Origin: Natronosalvus caseinilyticus
GTDB lineage: Archaea > Halobacteriota > Halobacteria > Halobacteriales > Natrialbaceae
Assembly: GCF_017357105.1 (NCBI RefSeq)
Contig: NZ_CP071596.1
Span: 2,046,001 to 2,110,000, forward strand
DNA length: 64,000 nt
Reading direction: 5' to 3'
The position numbers and the translations under genes are program-made. Shown here one piece after another: positions 9,292 through 16,581 of this stretch. The notes beneath the pieces were generated by a model. The model made no database searches. It was not told where the DNA came from and was given only the letters and a program-made list of their open reading frames with translations. The stretch's first letter is position 1. The number at the start of each line of letters is the position of its first letter.

Positions 9292-9527
9292 GCTGAACCG
9301 GCCTCCGATCGGACAGCCTTGAGGAGTTCCGTTCGCTCCTGGTCGTCGAGTCGATCGTCGATCATCTCGACTAACCAAGCGGAGTCGGCTCGGCGTGCTG
9401 GCCCAAGCCCATCGCCCACGGCCTCGACGGCATCGGTCGGCGTCTCGGCGTTCCCGGTCGCAAGTTCGCATAGTGCTTTCCGGGCGACCTGCTGGACTCG
9501 AGCCCAGTGGCGTTGCTCGTAGATCAC
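9288..9527 (-). CDS. Small helical protein of the integrase operon (Orf2/Orf3-like position)
   Basis: This 79-aa acidic helical protein begins MIYEQRHWARVQQVAR, overlaps int by 4 bp, and its own start overlaps the stop of the preceding gene. No known domain is recognised. Its position immediately upstream of int in one operon matches the small accessory proteins required for integration in SNJ2. That role is inferred from position only. Confidence 0.7.
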   Translation of the reverse strand: MIYEQRHWARVQQVARKALCELATGNAETPTDAVEAVGDGLGPARRADSAWLVEMIDDRLDDQERTELLKAVRSEAGSA

Positions 9528-9775
9528 GCCGACCCCTCCTCAAGGGTCGTCTGGTCCTCGTCGAGCGAGGCGTGATCCCGAACCGTCTCTCGGCTGGGTT
9601 GTACCTCGCGAAGGTCCTCGGCCCATTGCTCGAGGCGTTCCCGAACCTGCTCGACTTTGTGCTCGAGTTCGTCGACGTTCCCGGCTGAAACCTTCGCTCG
9701 AATTTTATCCCGATCGTCGGTGCTGGTGCCGCGGGTGAGCTCGACGGTGATCTCGAGTGCGTCTTCGTCACTCAT
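9524..9775 (-). CDS. Small coiled-coil protein of the integrase operon
   Basis: This 83-aa protein opens with MSDEDALEITVELTRG, a strand-like segment, then forms a long charged helix (about residues 33-60, DELEHKVEQVRERLEQWAED) typical of a coiled coil. It is translationally coupled by overlaps to both neighbours. It may be one of the integration accessory factors in this operon type; no enzymatic motif is seen. Confidence 0.7.
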   Translation of the reverse strand: MSDEDALEITVELTRGTSTDDRDKIRAKVSAGNVDELEHKVEQVRERLEQWAEDLREVQPSRETVRDHASLDEDQTTLEEGSA

Positions 9776-9971
9776 CGATGCTCACCTCCTGGACGATCGT
9801 CGCCTCGAGCAGGTCCTCGCAACTCTCGCAGACGGTGATCCGTCCGTCCGGGTCTTCGACGTCGACGAGTCGAATGGTCCCGGCGGTGGTTCCACAGCCG
9901 TCACAGTACAGCGCTTCGTCGTCGACGTACCTGGCGGTACGTTTACTTTGTATGCCTTCGTCGGTGTGCAT
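9768..9971 (-). CDS. Small zinc-finger protein opening the integrase operon
   Basis: This 67-aa protein has two CxxC knuckles, CDGCGTT and CESCEDL, about 25 residues apart, making a single zinc-ribbon-like domain. The start at 9971 (MHTDEGIQSK) was preferred to the much longer upstream open frame, because that extension runs through the hairpin-rich control region and reads as non-coding. It is the first gene of the four-gene minus-strand integrase operon and could bind DNA at att or the operator; this is inference. Confidence 0.65.
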   Translation of the reverse strand: MHTDEGIQSKRTARYVDDEALYCDGCGTTAGTIRLVDVEDPDGRITVCESCEDLLEATIVQEVSIDE

Positions 9972-10489
9972 GGTCTCTGATTTCAGGGACCGCGGACAGA
10001 CCGCGCGCGCTGCTTGTTCCACCAAAACGCGCGTGCGGTCGATGTCCGCTGGTCGAGTATGTTCTGAGTGGCAACACGTCTTAAGCATCGGGGGGTCGTT
10101 TCCAATATTTCCGAAACCGGGTTTTGGCCGGTTTGGTGGAGTCTCGAAAATCGCTCTACCGGCCCATGTCGGGGGATTCAGGCGATTTTGAGATCCGACA
10201 CGATATGGAAAAACCTGTTTCCGATAACTTTCCGATAACTCGAATACCGGCGAAAATGACTGTCGCCGTGATCGATACGACTGTCGTCTGTCGGGGGCTT
10301 TATCTCCCCGCGAAGTGCGTCTTAACATGCTTCCGTAGTCTGGATACGGAGGCCAGGCGGGCCGGTGCCCCAAACACCGGGTCCGCGTTTTGCGAGGACC
10401 CGACCGGGCAGCGGTGGGTCCGTCTGGCGTCCGATGCTCGCCTCGAAACACCCCATCGACTTATAGTTTAGCGTATTTCCGCTACTATC
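9972..10489. promoter_or_regulatory. Divergent control region between integrase operon and repressor
   Basis: About 520 bp without a convincing gene. It holds an imperfect inverted repeat (arms 9991-10010 and 10027-10050), a short direct repeat (tttccgataac-like, about 10217-10236), and a run of perfect small inverted repeats between 10297 and 10402. Those include TCCGTA/TACGGA at 10331-10349, CCGGTG/CACCGG at 10362-10380 and CGGGTCC/GGACCCG at 10378-10402. The layout suggests operators of a lysogeny switch, a structured RNA, or an origin. Confidence 0.6.
10461..10468 (+). promoter_or_regulatory. TATA box upstream of the leader/repressor unit
   Basis: TTATAGTT lies 22-29 nt before the ATG at 10490, the spacing for a leaderless start there, and about 95 nt before the repressor ATG at 10561. 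Confidence 0.55.
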
Positions 10490-10585
10490 ATGGCACAAAT
10501 ACGATTGCCTATCAACGAACCGACTGCAGTTAAACCGTCTGAGTGGGTTGGACGGACTGAATGCGACCCCGCCCCGAGTGGATGA
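10490..10585 (+). CDS. Possible 31-aa leader peptide overlapping the repressor gene
   Basis: This short frame starts at an ATG correctly spaced from the TATA box at 10461. It encodes MAQIRLPINEPTAVK and continues to a TGA at 10583-10585. The stop overlaps, as ATGA, the second in-frame Met codon (10582) of the repressor. Such overlaps usually indicate translational coupling. It may alternatively be a plain 5' leader. No homologue is recognised. Confidence 0.35.
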   Translation: MAQIRLPINEPTAVKPSEWVGRTECDPAPSG

Positions 10586-10830
10586 GTCTGAAAGACGGCC
10601 TGATCCTCGAGTTCTTCGCGGAACACGATCTCGAGCTTCCGGCGAAGCCGTTGTACAAGAACCTCAACCGCCACGGGCACCAGATCGGCTACTCGACGGT
10701 TCGCCAGCGACTCAACGAGCTGGAGGGCCATGGACTGCTCGAGCGAGCGGACGACGGCGGATACTACGAAATTTCGGACCGCGGGCGGGCGTGGGTCGCG
10801 GGCGATCTCGAGGCCGACGACCTCGAGTAG
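10561..10830 (+). CDS. Winged-helix phiH1-type repressor
   Basis: This 89-aa protein consists of one winged helix-turn-helix: a first helix in MSLKDGLILEFFAEHD, a GYSTVRQRLNELEGHGLLE recognition helix region, and a GGYYEISDRGRAW wing. The pattern is that of the phiH1 repressor-like family common in haloarchaeal viruses. It is divergent from the integrase operon across a repeat-rich region and is the obvious candidate for maintaining lysogeny. Starts at 10561 or 10582 are both possible. Confidence 0.85.
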   Translation: MRPRPEWMSLKDGLILEFFAEHDLELPAKPLYKNLNRHGHQIGYSTVRQRLNELEGHGLLERADDGGYYEISDRGRAWVAGDLEADDLE

Positions 10831-10890
10831 CCGCCCACGAGATTGGTCAAACCGCTATTTTACCGTGGAGTACTTTCTTTACTCCTTGCT

Positions 10891-11355
10891 ATGAATCTCA
10901 TTTCAGAAATGAATACAGATCGTCTCGCTACACCGAATGCAGATTCTTCGATTAAGTGGTCGATCGGTGCGGGTCTGTACATGTTCGTCTGTGGTACCGC
11001 AACAGCTCTCGTTCTCTCCGACATGCTGAGTCTATTGTCGGACGTAATTGGGATCTCGACCGATTACTGGATGGTCGTATTAGCGAGTCCGGCCTTCGCC
11101 ATCGGCACGATCGTTTGGTGGACGACTGTCGAAAGACGAGACTCGTATACGTACCTCTGGGGAGGTGCATTCGGACTCATCACGGCCCTACTCATGGGAT
11201 TCCTGTGGACAGTCCAATTTATCGTATTCTGGGGGTTTGAGATGGCGTCAATCCCAATAATCTCGTTTCTCATTTTGTTCGTGCTCGGAACGGTTGCCAT
11301 AGCAGGCTCCCTTGCCGGAATTGTGCTGATGTACGCTCGGCGCCGTCTCGGATAG
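10891..11355 (+). CDS. Small multi-pass membrane protein
   Basis: This 154-aa protein has four predicted hydrophobic segments (around residues 22-45, 58-78, 90-112 and 118-145) with short loops and a basic C-terminus (YARRRLG). Codon use is less GC-rich than in the virion block. The ATG at 10891 was chosen because an in-frame TTG further upstream falls within the likely promoter. It follows the repressor in the same orientation, a typical place for lysogenic conversion genes; superinfection exclusion is a guess. Confidence 0.55.
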   Translation: MNLISEMNTDRLATPNADSSIKWSIGAGLYMFVCGTATALVLSDMLSLLSDVIGISTDYWMVVLASPAFAIGTIVWWTTVERRDSYTYLWGGAFGLITALLMGFLWTVQFIVFWGFEMASIPIISFLILFVLGTVAIAGSLAGIVLMYARRRLG

Positions 11356-11375
11356 TGAATCCGTATCTCTAACCA

Positions 11376-12158
11376 CTAGGTCACGCTTCCGAGGTTTTCA
11401 GCGGCCGCTTTCGAGATGTTGACGTTCTTTTCCGAGACGGTGACCGGTCCTCCGGCGACCTCTTCGATCAAGGCCGCCAGGTCCTCGAGGTACCTTCTCG
11501 AGCGTTCCTCCCTGAATTTGATGATGGAGCCATGGGCATGGGCGCGATTTTCGAGATAGCAGACGACGAACAGCCGACGGACGTCGTCGGGAGCTTCTTC
11601 GAGGTACGTGGGTAACTCGAGTTCACCGATGGCTTTCGACCCCACGGGGGCGCCAAGACTGGCGAGCACGCGACCCAAAACGCGACCGTCGGTCGTCGGT
11701 CGAGCTTCGTCCGCGCGACCCGTGCGCTCGAGGAGATCGTAGTCGACGCCAGCGAGCTCGAGCGCGTCGATCACGTGGCTCTCGTCACCGTGTCGGTTCA
11801 GAGCGAACGTCGGGGTGTAGTTCTCGCGGGCGATCGAACCGCCCGAGAAGACGTTCGCAACGAGTGCGTTCAGTGCGTCGAATTTCGGATCGCCGTACTC
11901 GAGATTGAGCCAACCGTGTCGGCGGGCGGCTTCGATACAATTCACCGCGTCGGGTGCGCCTCCCTCGTCGATCCACGTCCGCAAGCGTGAACGCGGAAGA
12001 TCCAGCGCCGAGGCGGTCGCGCCCGATTTGACGTCGTGTTTCGAGGCGTAGCGCGTCGCTTCTCGGTACTGCTCGACGATCTCGGCGGCGTCCTCGTAGG
12101 CCCCACCGTCGAAGGTTCTCGCCAGATCCTCCTCGGTCACGAACACGCTGTCGGTCAT
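11376..12158 (-). CDS. HTH plus LAGLIDADG-like protein
   Basis: This 260-aa protein has an N-terminal helix-turn-helix (SGATASALDLPRSRLRTWID, about residues 46-65). A second part resembles a LAGLIDADG endonuclease fold: NALVANVFSGGSI corresponds to a first degenerate motif, GRVLASLGAPVGSKA to the usual linker, and RRLFVVCYLENRAHAHGSI to a second degenerate motif. The acidic catalytic residues expected at motif ends are not preserved (SGG and ENR instead of DGD), so cleavage activity is doubtful; a WhiA-like DNA-binding role is possible. Start chosen at MTDSVFV. Confidence 0.5.
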   Translation of the reverse strand: MTDSVFVTEEDLARTFDGGAYEDAAEIVEQYREATRYASKHDVKSGATASALDLPRSRLRTWIDEGGAPDAVNCIEAARRHGWLNLEYGDPKFDALNALVANVFSGGSIARENYTPTFALNRHGDESHVIDALELAGVDYDLLERTGRADEARPTTDGRVLGRVLASLGAPVGSKAIGELELPTYLEEAPDDVRRLFVVCYLENRAHAHGSIIKFREERSRRYLEDLAALIEEVAGGPVTVSEKNVNISKAAAENLGSVT

Positions 12159-12504
12159 TGATCGAGTGATGGATGGTGTTATGTAATAGGATTCGGGTTT
12201 CGGCACCACAGCGAGAAAACACCAGACGTGAACGTTTCAAGGGGGTGCTGTAAGCGTTCCACGAGTCGCTGATTATCACATCTGAAACCGTCTAAGATTT
12301 CGTGATTGTCGTTTATTCAAACCTAGCCATAGGGTTTATTATACAGCCGTTAAGTGAGACTATCAGCACAGGTGCGACGCGAAGAACTGACGGTGTGGGA
12401 AGGTAAGTACCCCCAACCCCATCCGCCGACTGACTCGACACCGGGTCAGTCAATAAAGTTTCTGACCGTTCACATCTGGTGCGCGCAATAGAACAACGAT
12501 AATC
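12159..12504. other. Divergent intergenic region before the pilin gene
   Basis: About 345 bp separate the HTH/LAGLIDADG-like gene and the pilin gene. It is comparatively AT-rich around 12290-12360 and should contain both promoters. No gene is seen. Confidence 0.45.
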
Positions 12505-12978
12505 ATGGACCTGAAGAAATACAGAAGCAAGCTGATCGGAAACGAATCGGAACGGGCCGTCTCTCCCGTCATCGGAGTAATACTCATGGTCGCCATTACG
12601 GTCATTCTCGCGGCTGTGATCGCGGCGTTCGTACTTGATATGGGCACTGGTCTCGAGAAAAGTGCACAAGGTACTGTAGATATTGAAGATGATGGGACGA
12701 AACAAGTCACCGTAAAAGCTACTTCCTTGGCAAACGCGGATGGTATTACTATTATTGACAGTAGTGGCGATACGGTCACCGATGCATTAACCCCGATTGA
12801 CTCGATCGATGGAAACGGTTTGCCATTCGATCAGACTGGACAGTCTACAACTATCAAGGGGACATCCGGTGGCGGCACCACTGATACTGTTGAATATGAT
12901 GTCGTCGCATACAATGGTGAACATGACAGTCGGAGCGGTACGACTATTATCGCAACTATTGAAGTCGAGTACGACTAA
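12505..12978 (+). CDS. Type IV pilin
   Basis: This 157-aa protein starts with a short basic leader and the haloarchaeal class III signal: SERAVSPVIGVILMVAITVI, followed by LAAVIAAFVLDMG (about residues 15-48). The prepilin peptidase PibD would cut before the hydrophobic domain. The rest is a small acidic beta-rich head with several Thr/Ser/Asn residues and no cysteines. Pilins of this class form adhesion pili on the cell surface. Its location inside a provirus is odd: it may alter host attachment or surface properties, or be carried as cargo. Confidence 0.85.
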   Translation: MDLKKYRSKLIGNESERAVSPVIGVILMVAITVILAAVIAAFVLDMGTGLEKSAQGTVDIEDDGTKQVTVKATSLANADGITIIDSSGDTVTDALTPIDSIDGNGLPFDQTGQSTTIKGTSGGGTTDTVEYDVVAYNGEHDSRSGTTIIATIEVEYD

Positions 12979-13189
12979 TAGAATCTAATTCTTCGTCTCT
13001 TTAACATTTTTTATTTTCGATTATCTCCGATAATTCTCAATATCCATTGGACTGATTCTGACAAATTTAGATAACGCAAAAATACGGTAGCGTTTACTCA
13101 GATCTACTGATGCAAATTGAATTCAGGAACGAAACATCATCCACTTCTATCACTATATAATCCGATAACAGTTACTCAGCGGGCGGTTC
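12979..13189. other. AT-rich intergenic stretch
   Basis: This sequence after the pilin is AT-rich with several oligo-T runs, including the ttaacattttttattttcg region near 13000-13020, which could end the pilin transcript. No gene is seen. Confidence 0.4.
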
Positions 13190-13198
13190 TTTTTATAG
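13190..13198 (+). promoter_or_regulatory. TATA box for the 62-aa protein gene
   Basis: TTTTTATAG sits 24-32 nt before the ATG at 13222, ideal spacing for a leaderless transcript. It supports that the small gene is real. Confidence 0.6.
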
Positions 13199-13221
13199 GA
13201 TAACGCAACCAGTGGGAGTAG

Positions 13222-13410
13222 ATGCAAACGACACCACAAGAAGATTGCTTGGTAATCGTAGCGCTAACCCGTTTCGAAGTCGAGTTCCGGGACGCTGATC
13301 CAATATTGGCAGAAAAAGGATGGGCAATAGCTGAGAAGATCGCTTCCAAACATGGGCTCGAGCCAGTAGATGCTGCAATGCAACTCGAGTGGCCGTCCGA
13401 TAAGGAGTAG
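13222..13410 (+). CDS. Small uncharacterised protein
   Basis: This 62-aa acidic protein begins MQTTPQEDCLVIVALTRFEV and ends in a helix followed by WPSDKE. No domain is recognised. Its correctly placed promoter argues for expression. It precedes the short tyrosine recombinase in the same orientation and might be its partner; this is inference. Confidence 0.5.
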   Translation: MQTTPQEDCLVIVALTRFEVEFRDADPILAEKGWAIAEKIASKHGLEPVDAAMQLEWPSDKE

Positions 13411-13502
13411 ATCTCGGACGTGAACCGGCCGATCGGGCCGCCCATCGCACCAAAACACTCACTATCTACCGGGTTGCCGTCCGCCTTACTCGTAACCCGG
13501 AC

Positions 13503-14090
13503 ATGAATCTCCAGCAACATCGCAACCGCGACGACATGAAAGTCTGGCTCAGCCAGGCCGAAGTTGCACAGCTCCTCGAGGCCGCCACCGACACCCAGCA
13601 GCGACTCGCCTATTCTCTGGGCGCGCGCTGTGGGCTCCGATCGCACGAAATTCTCGACGTCTCGCCCGAGGACGTCGTCGACACCGACGCCGGAACAGTA
13701 CTCCGGGTCTGGCACGGGAAAGGCGACAAGTTCCGTGAGACGCCCGTTCCCCGTGATCTCGCGACCACCATCCGAACCGTGGCCGACGTTCGCGACGACT
13801 CGAGCGAGAAACCGCTACTCGAGATCTCGACGACGCGCTCGCTTCGCCGCTGGCTCAGCGGGACCGCTCGCGAACTCCACCAGGTGACAGGCGACGACGG
13901 CTGGTTGTATCTCGGGATGCATGATCTCCGGCGGACGTGGGCGACCGCGCTCGCCGCGGCCGACGTCGATCCGCTCCTGGTGATCGACTGGGGCGGGTGG
14001 AACGATCTCGAGACGTTCCTCGAGCACTATCGCGGGACCTACTCGCCGGAGGCTCAGCAGCGAGAGCGCCAGAAAGTCGAGTGGCTATAG
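13503..14090 (+). CDS. Short XerC/D-like tyrosine recombinase
   Basis: This 195-aa protein consists almost only of a tyrosine-recombinase catalytic domain. Visible residues are Arg in GARCGLRSHEIL, the conserved Lys turn in HGKGDK, the HDLRRTWAT box (His-x-x-Arg), a later WGGW in place of the usual H/W motif, and the nucleophile Tyr in LEHYRGTYSP. The N-terminal core-binding domain is missing. It is a second recombinase in the element, unlike the left-end integrase, and could act on another site, serve as an invertase, or be a relic of a nested element. Confidence 0.8.
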   Translation: MNLQQHRNRDDMKVWLSQAEVAQLLEAATDTQQRLAYSLGARCGLRSHEILDVSPEDVVDTDAGTVLRVWHGKGDKFRETPVPRDLATTIRTVADVRDDSSEKPLLEISTTRSLRRWLSGTARELHQVTGDDGWLYLGMHDLRRTWATALAAADVDPLLVIDWGGWNDLETFLEHYRGTYSPEAQQRERQKVEWL

Positions 14091-14201
14091 TGTCTGTGTT
14101 CCAATCACCGAATTTGGATGCAGACAGTACTCAACTAGTTATGCTGAGAGACTGTATGTATCACAAAACATATCCATCTTCGCAAGATGTTTTGGTTCAT
14201 G

Positions 14202-15065
14202 GGACGTTTTGATAAACTACCAGGAATTGATGGCGAGAACACGACACGACGAAATGTGCTTGTCGGCAGCGGATATACCCTCGGCGGGTTAATGATTCTC
14301 GGAGCAGCGACCGGTGACCCAGAAGATGAGGTTGATGGAAACGGAAATGGAAATGAGAACGGGGATGAGGAGGCTGATACCGACGGAGACGGTGAAACAG
14401 GAGATGATGGTGCAGATAGCGATAAAGACGGGTCAAGCGATGGAAATGGTGAAGAGAATGGTGATGACGAAAGCGATGGCGACGGCGACGATGAGAGTGA
14501 AGACGAGGAATCGGAACCAGACGCCGATCAACCCGAGACACAATCATTTTCCGGAAGTGGACAGACCGTTGAGCAGGATATCTCGATCCAGGGCGGCCTG
14601 ACTGTTATCGACGCAACTCATCAAGGAGAGTCAAACTTCCAGGTGAGTCTTGAGGACGACAGCGAGTTTGGCGAGAGCTTTGTGAATGAAATCGGAGATT
14701 ACGAGGGGCAGACCGCAGAACTTGTCGAGGAAGGTGAGTATCTCCTTGACGTAAACGCCGATGGAGATTGGGAAATTGACATTGATCAGCCGCGCGCTAA
14801 TAGTGGAGACTCCCTCCCTCAATCGCTTAGTGACAGTGTCAACCGTGTTTACGGTCCAATTGAATTCACGGGTACGCACGTAGCAACTGGCGAGCATAGC
14901 GGTGAAGGGAATTTCATCGTCCGAGCCTTACCTCAAGAAGGACAATTTGGTGAGTTAATCTTCAATGAAGTCGGCAACTTTGAAGGTGAGACCTCGTTCA
15001 ATTTCGGTGAGGTGGGCTGGCTCGCTGTCGAAGCTGATGGCGAGTTCTCAGTCGAAATAGAATAG
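14202..15065 (+). CDS. Exported acidic protein with duplicated beta domain
   Basis: This 287-aa protein has an N-terminal TTRRNVLVGSGYTLGG segment that reads as a Tat-like signal, then about 75 residues of low-complexity E/D/G/N linker. Two related beta-rich units follow (about residues 150-200 and 225-285), sharing patterns such as FVNEIGDYEGQT versus IFNEVGNFEGET and a closing DGxWEIDI/DGEFSVEI strand. Codons are less GC-rich than in the virion block. An in-frame ATG 15 bp upstream is an alternative start. It may be a surface or secreted accessory protein. Confidence 0.6.
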   Translation, partial: GRFDKLPGIDGENTTRRNVLVGSGYTLGGLMILGAATGDPEDEVDGNGNGNENGDEEADTDGDGETGDDGADSDKDGSSDGNGEENGDDESDGDGDDESEDEESEPDADQPETQSFSGSGQTVEQDISIQGGLTVIDATHQGESNFQVSLEDDSEFGESFVNEIGDYEGQTAELVEEGEYLLDVNADGDWEIDIDQPRANSGDSLPQSLSDSVNRVYGPIEFTGTHVATGEHSGEGNFIVRALPQEGQFGELIFNEVGNFEGETSFNFGEVGWLAVEADGEFSVEIE

Positions 15066-15147
15066 CTACAAACTCGTTCTACGATCTACAGTTAAGTAGA
15101 TGGTTCGTTTGGAAAAGCACACCTGAAAATCTCTCTGAATTACGAAA

Positions 15148-15357
15148 TCACCACGACGGGAGTAGTTCCTTTAATTCTGGAACATCTCCATCGTCGACGG
15201 CGCGCACTAAGTACGCGCCCCGGCCCAGCCGCTGGACGTGCATCTCCGTTTCGTCGATACTCCCGTCTTCGCTCACGTAGCCGTCGAGCGTGAGGTCTGC
15301 TTTGTCGAGTGTCACAGTCCCGCTTCCGTCTCGTTCCACCAGTTTTCTGAATCCCAT
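15148..15357 (-). CDS. Small protein divergent from the virion operon
   Basis: This 69-aa protein begins MGFRKLVERDGSGTVTLDKA and folds predictably as beta strands with two short helices. A TATA-like run on the minus strand at about 15380-15387 lies 24-30 nt upstream, as for leaderless genes. It is divergent from the virion operon, so a regulatory role is possible, but no DNA-binding motif is recognised. Confidence 0.6.
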   Translation of the reverse strand: MGFRKLVERDGSGTVTLDKADLTLDGYVSEDGSIDETEMHVQRLGRGAYLVRAVDDGDVPELKELLPSW

Positions 15358-15379
15358 GGCTGGCGGGCAACCCTATCTA

Positions 15380-15432
15380 TCATAAAACTATCCTTCGGCC
15401 TGATACTCACTGTACCTTGAAAGTACATTTTA
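15380..15432. promoter_or_regulatory. Divergent promoter pair for the virion block
   Basis: The minus-strand TATA (ttttatga, about 15380-15387) serves the 69-aa protein gene. A plus-strand TATA-like cattttac at about 15426-15433 precedes the VP3-like gene by about 38 nt. A small inverted repeat (GTAC...GTAC, about 15412-15426) lies between them and may be an operator. Confidence 0.45.
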
Positions 15433-15443
15433 CGGACTACTAA

Positions 15444-15905
<462 letters not shown>

Positions 15906-15921
15906 CCTCGAGGTTCAATTC

Positions 15922-16047
15922 ATGCAATTCACGAAATTCAACGGTACGAAAGCGGAGTGGTACGAGTCGACGATCACCGGCTACATCATCACGGCCTCGG
16001 CGCTCTCGATCGCGCTTACCGGGGTGATGGCTGCGGGGGTGGTCTGA
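15922..16047 (+). CDS. 41-aa membrane protein in the virion operon
   Basis: MQFTKFNGTKAEWYESTITG is followed by one hydrophobic helix of about 20 residues (IITASALSIALTGVMAAGVV) reaching the C-terminus. It lies 16 bp after the VP3-like gene and its stop abuts the next ATG. It is probably a minor envelope component; no function is known. Confidence 0.65.
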   Translation: MQFTKFNGTKAEWYESTITGYIITASALSIALTGVMAAGVV

Positions 16048-16581
16048 ATGCGGCCCACGCCCACGGCTGGCCGGTGGCTCTCGCTCGCGGTCGTCGTGCT
16101 CGCGCTCGGCGCCGGCCTCCTGGTCGGCCTCGGCGCCGCGGACACCAGCGAGCTACTCAACGAAACCGTCGAGGTCGACAACGAGTCCGATCCGGTGACG
16201 ATCGCCGTCGAGTTCTCCGACGACTTCAACGATTCGTCGACGGATGTCGCGAGCGTCGAGGCGACGTTCTACAACGAAACCGAGTTCAACGACTCGGGAA
16301 CGAACGCCACGGCGCTGCACACGGTCACCATCGAAGGCAAAGAGACCGAGCGCATCGTCGAGGACGTCTATTTCGAGGATCACGCGAACCTCGAGTACAA
16401 CGAGACGACGCGCGTGGTGGTCGAAGGTGACGCCGAAAAGGTCGAGACCGTCGAAATCGAGGGCGGGCTAATCGGAGGCGTGATCGCCTACGGTGACGCT
16501 CAACCCGGCTTCGGTGTCGGTGTCGCCGTCCTCGCACTGGCTCTCGCTGGCGTGGCGGCACGCGCTCGAGGAGGTGACTGA
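16048..16581 (+). CDS. Exported protein with PGF-CTERM-like tail
   Basis: This 177-aa protein has an N-terminal hydrophobic signal (LSLAVVVLALGAGLLVGLGA), an acidic beta-rich ectodomain with many N-x-S/T sequons (for example NESD, NDSST, NETE, NATA) and a C-terminal QPGFGVGVAVLALALAGVAA followed by RARGGD. That tripartite tail matches the PGF-CTERM signal recognised by archaeosortase A, which clips it and links a lipid. It starts right at the stop of the 41-aa gene, and its own stop overlaps the spike start (TGATG). It is probably a glycosylated, lipid-anchored virion or host-surface protein. Confidence 0.75.
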   Translation: MRPTPTAGRWLSLAVVVLALGAGLLVGLGAADTSELLNETVEVDNESDPVTIAVEFSDDFNDSSTDVASVEATFYNETEFNDSGTNATALHTVTIEGKETERIVEDVYFEDHANLEYNETTRVVVEGDAEKVETVEIEGGLIGGVIAYGDAQPGFGVGVAVLALALAGVAARARGGD

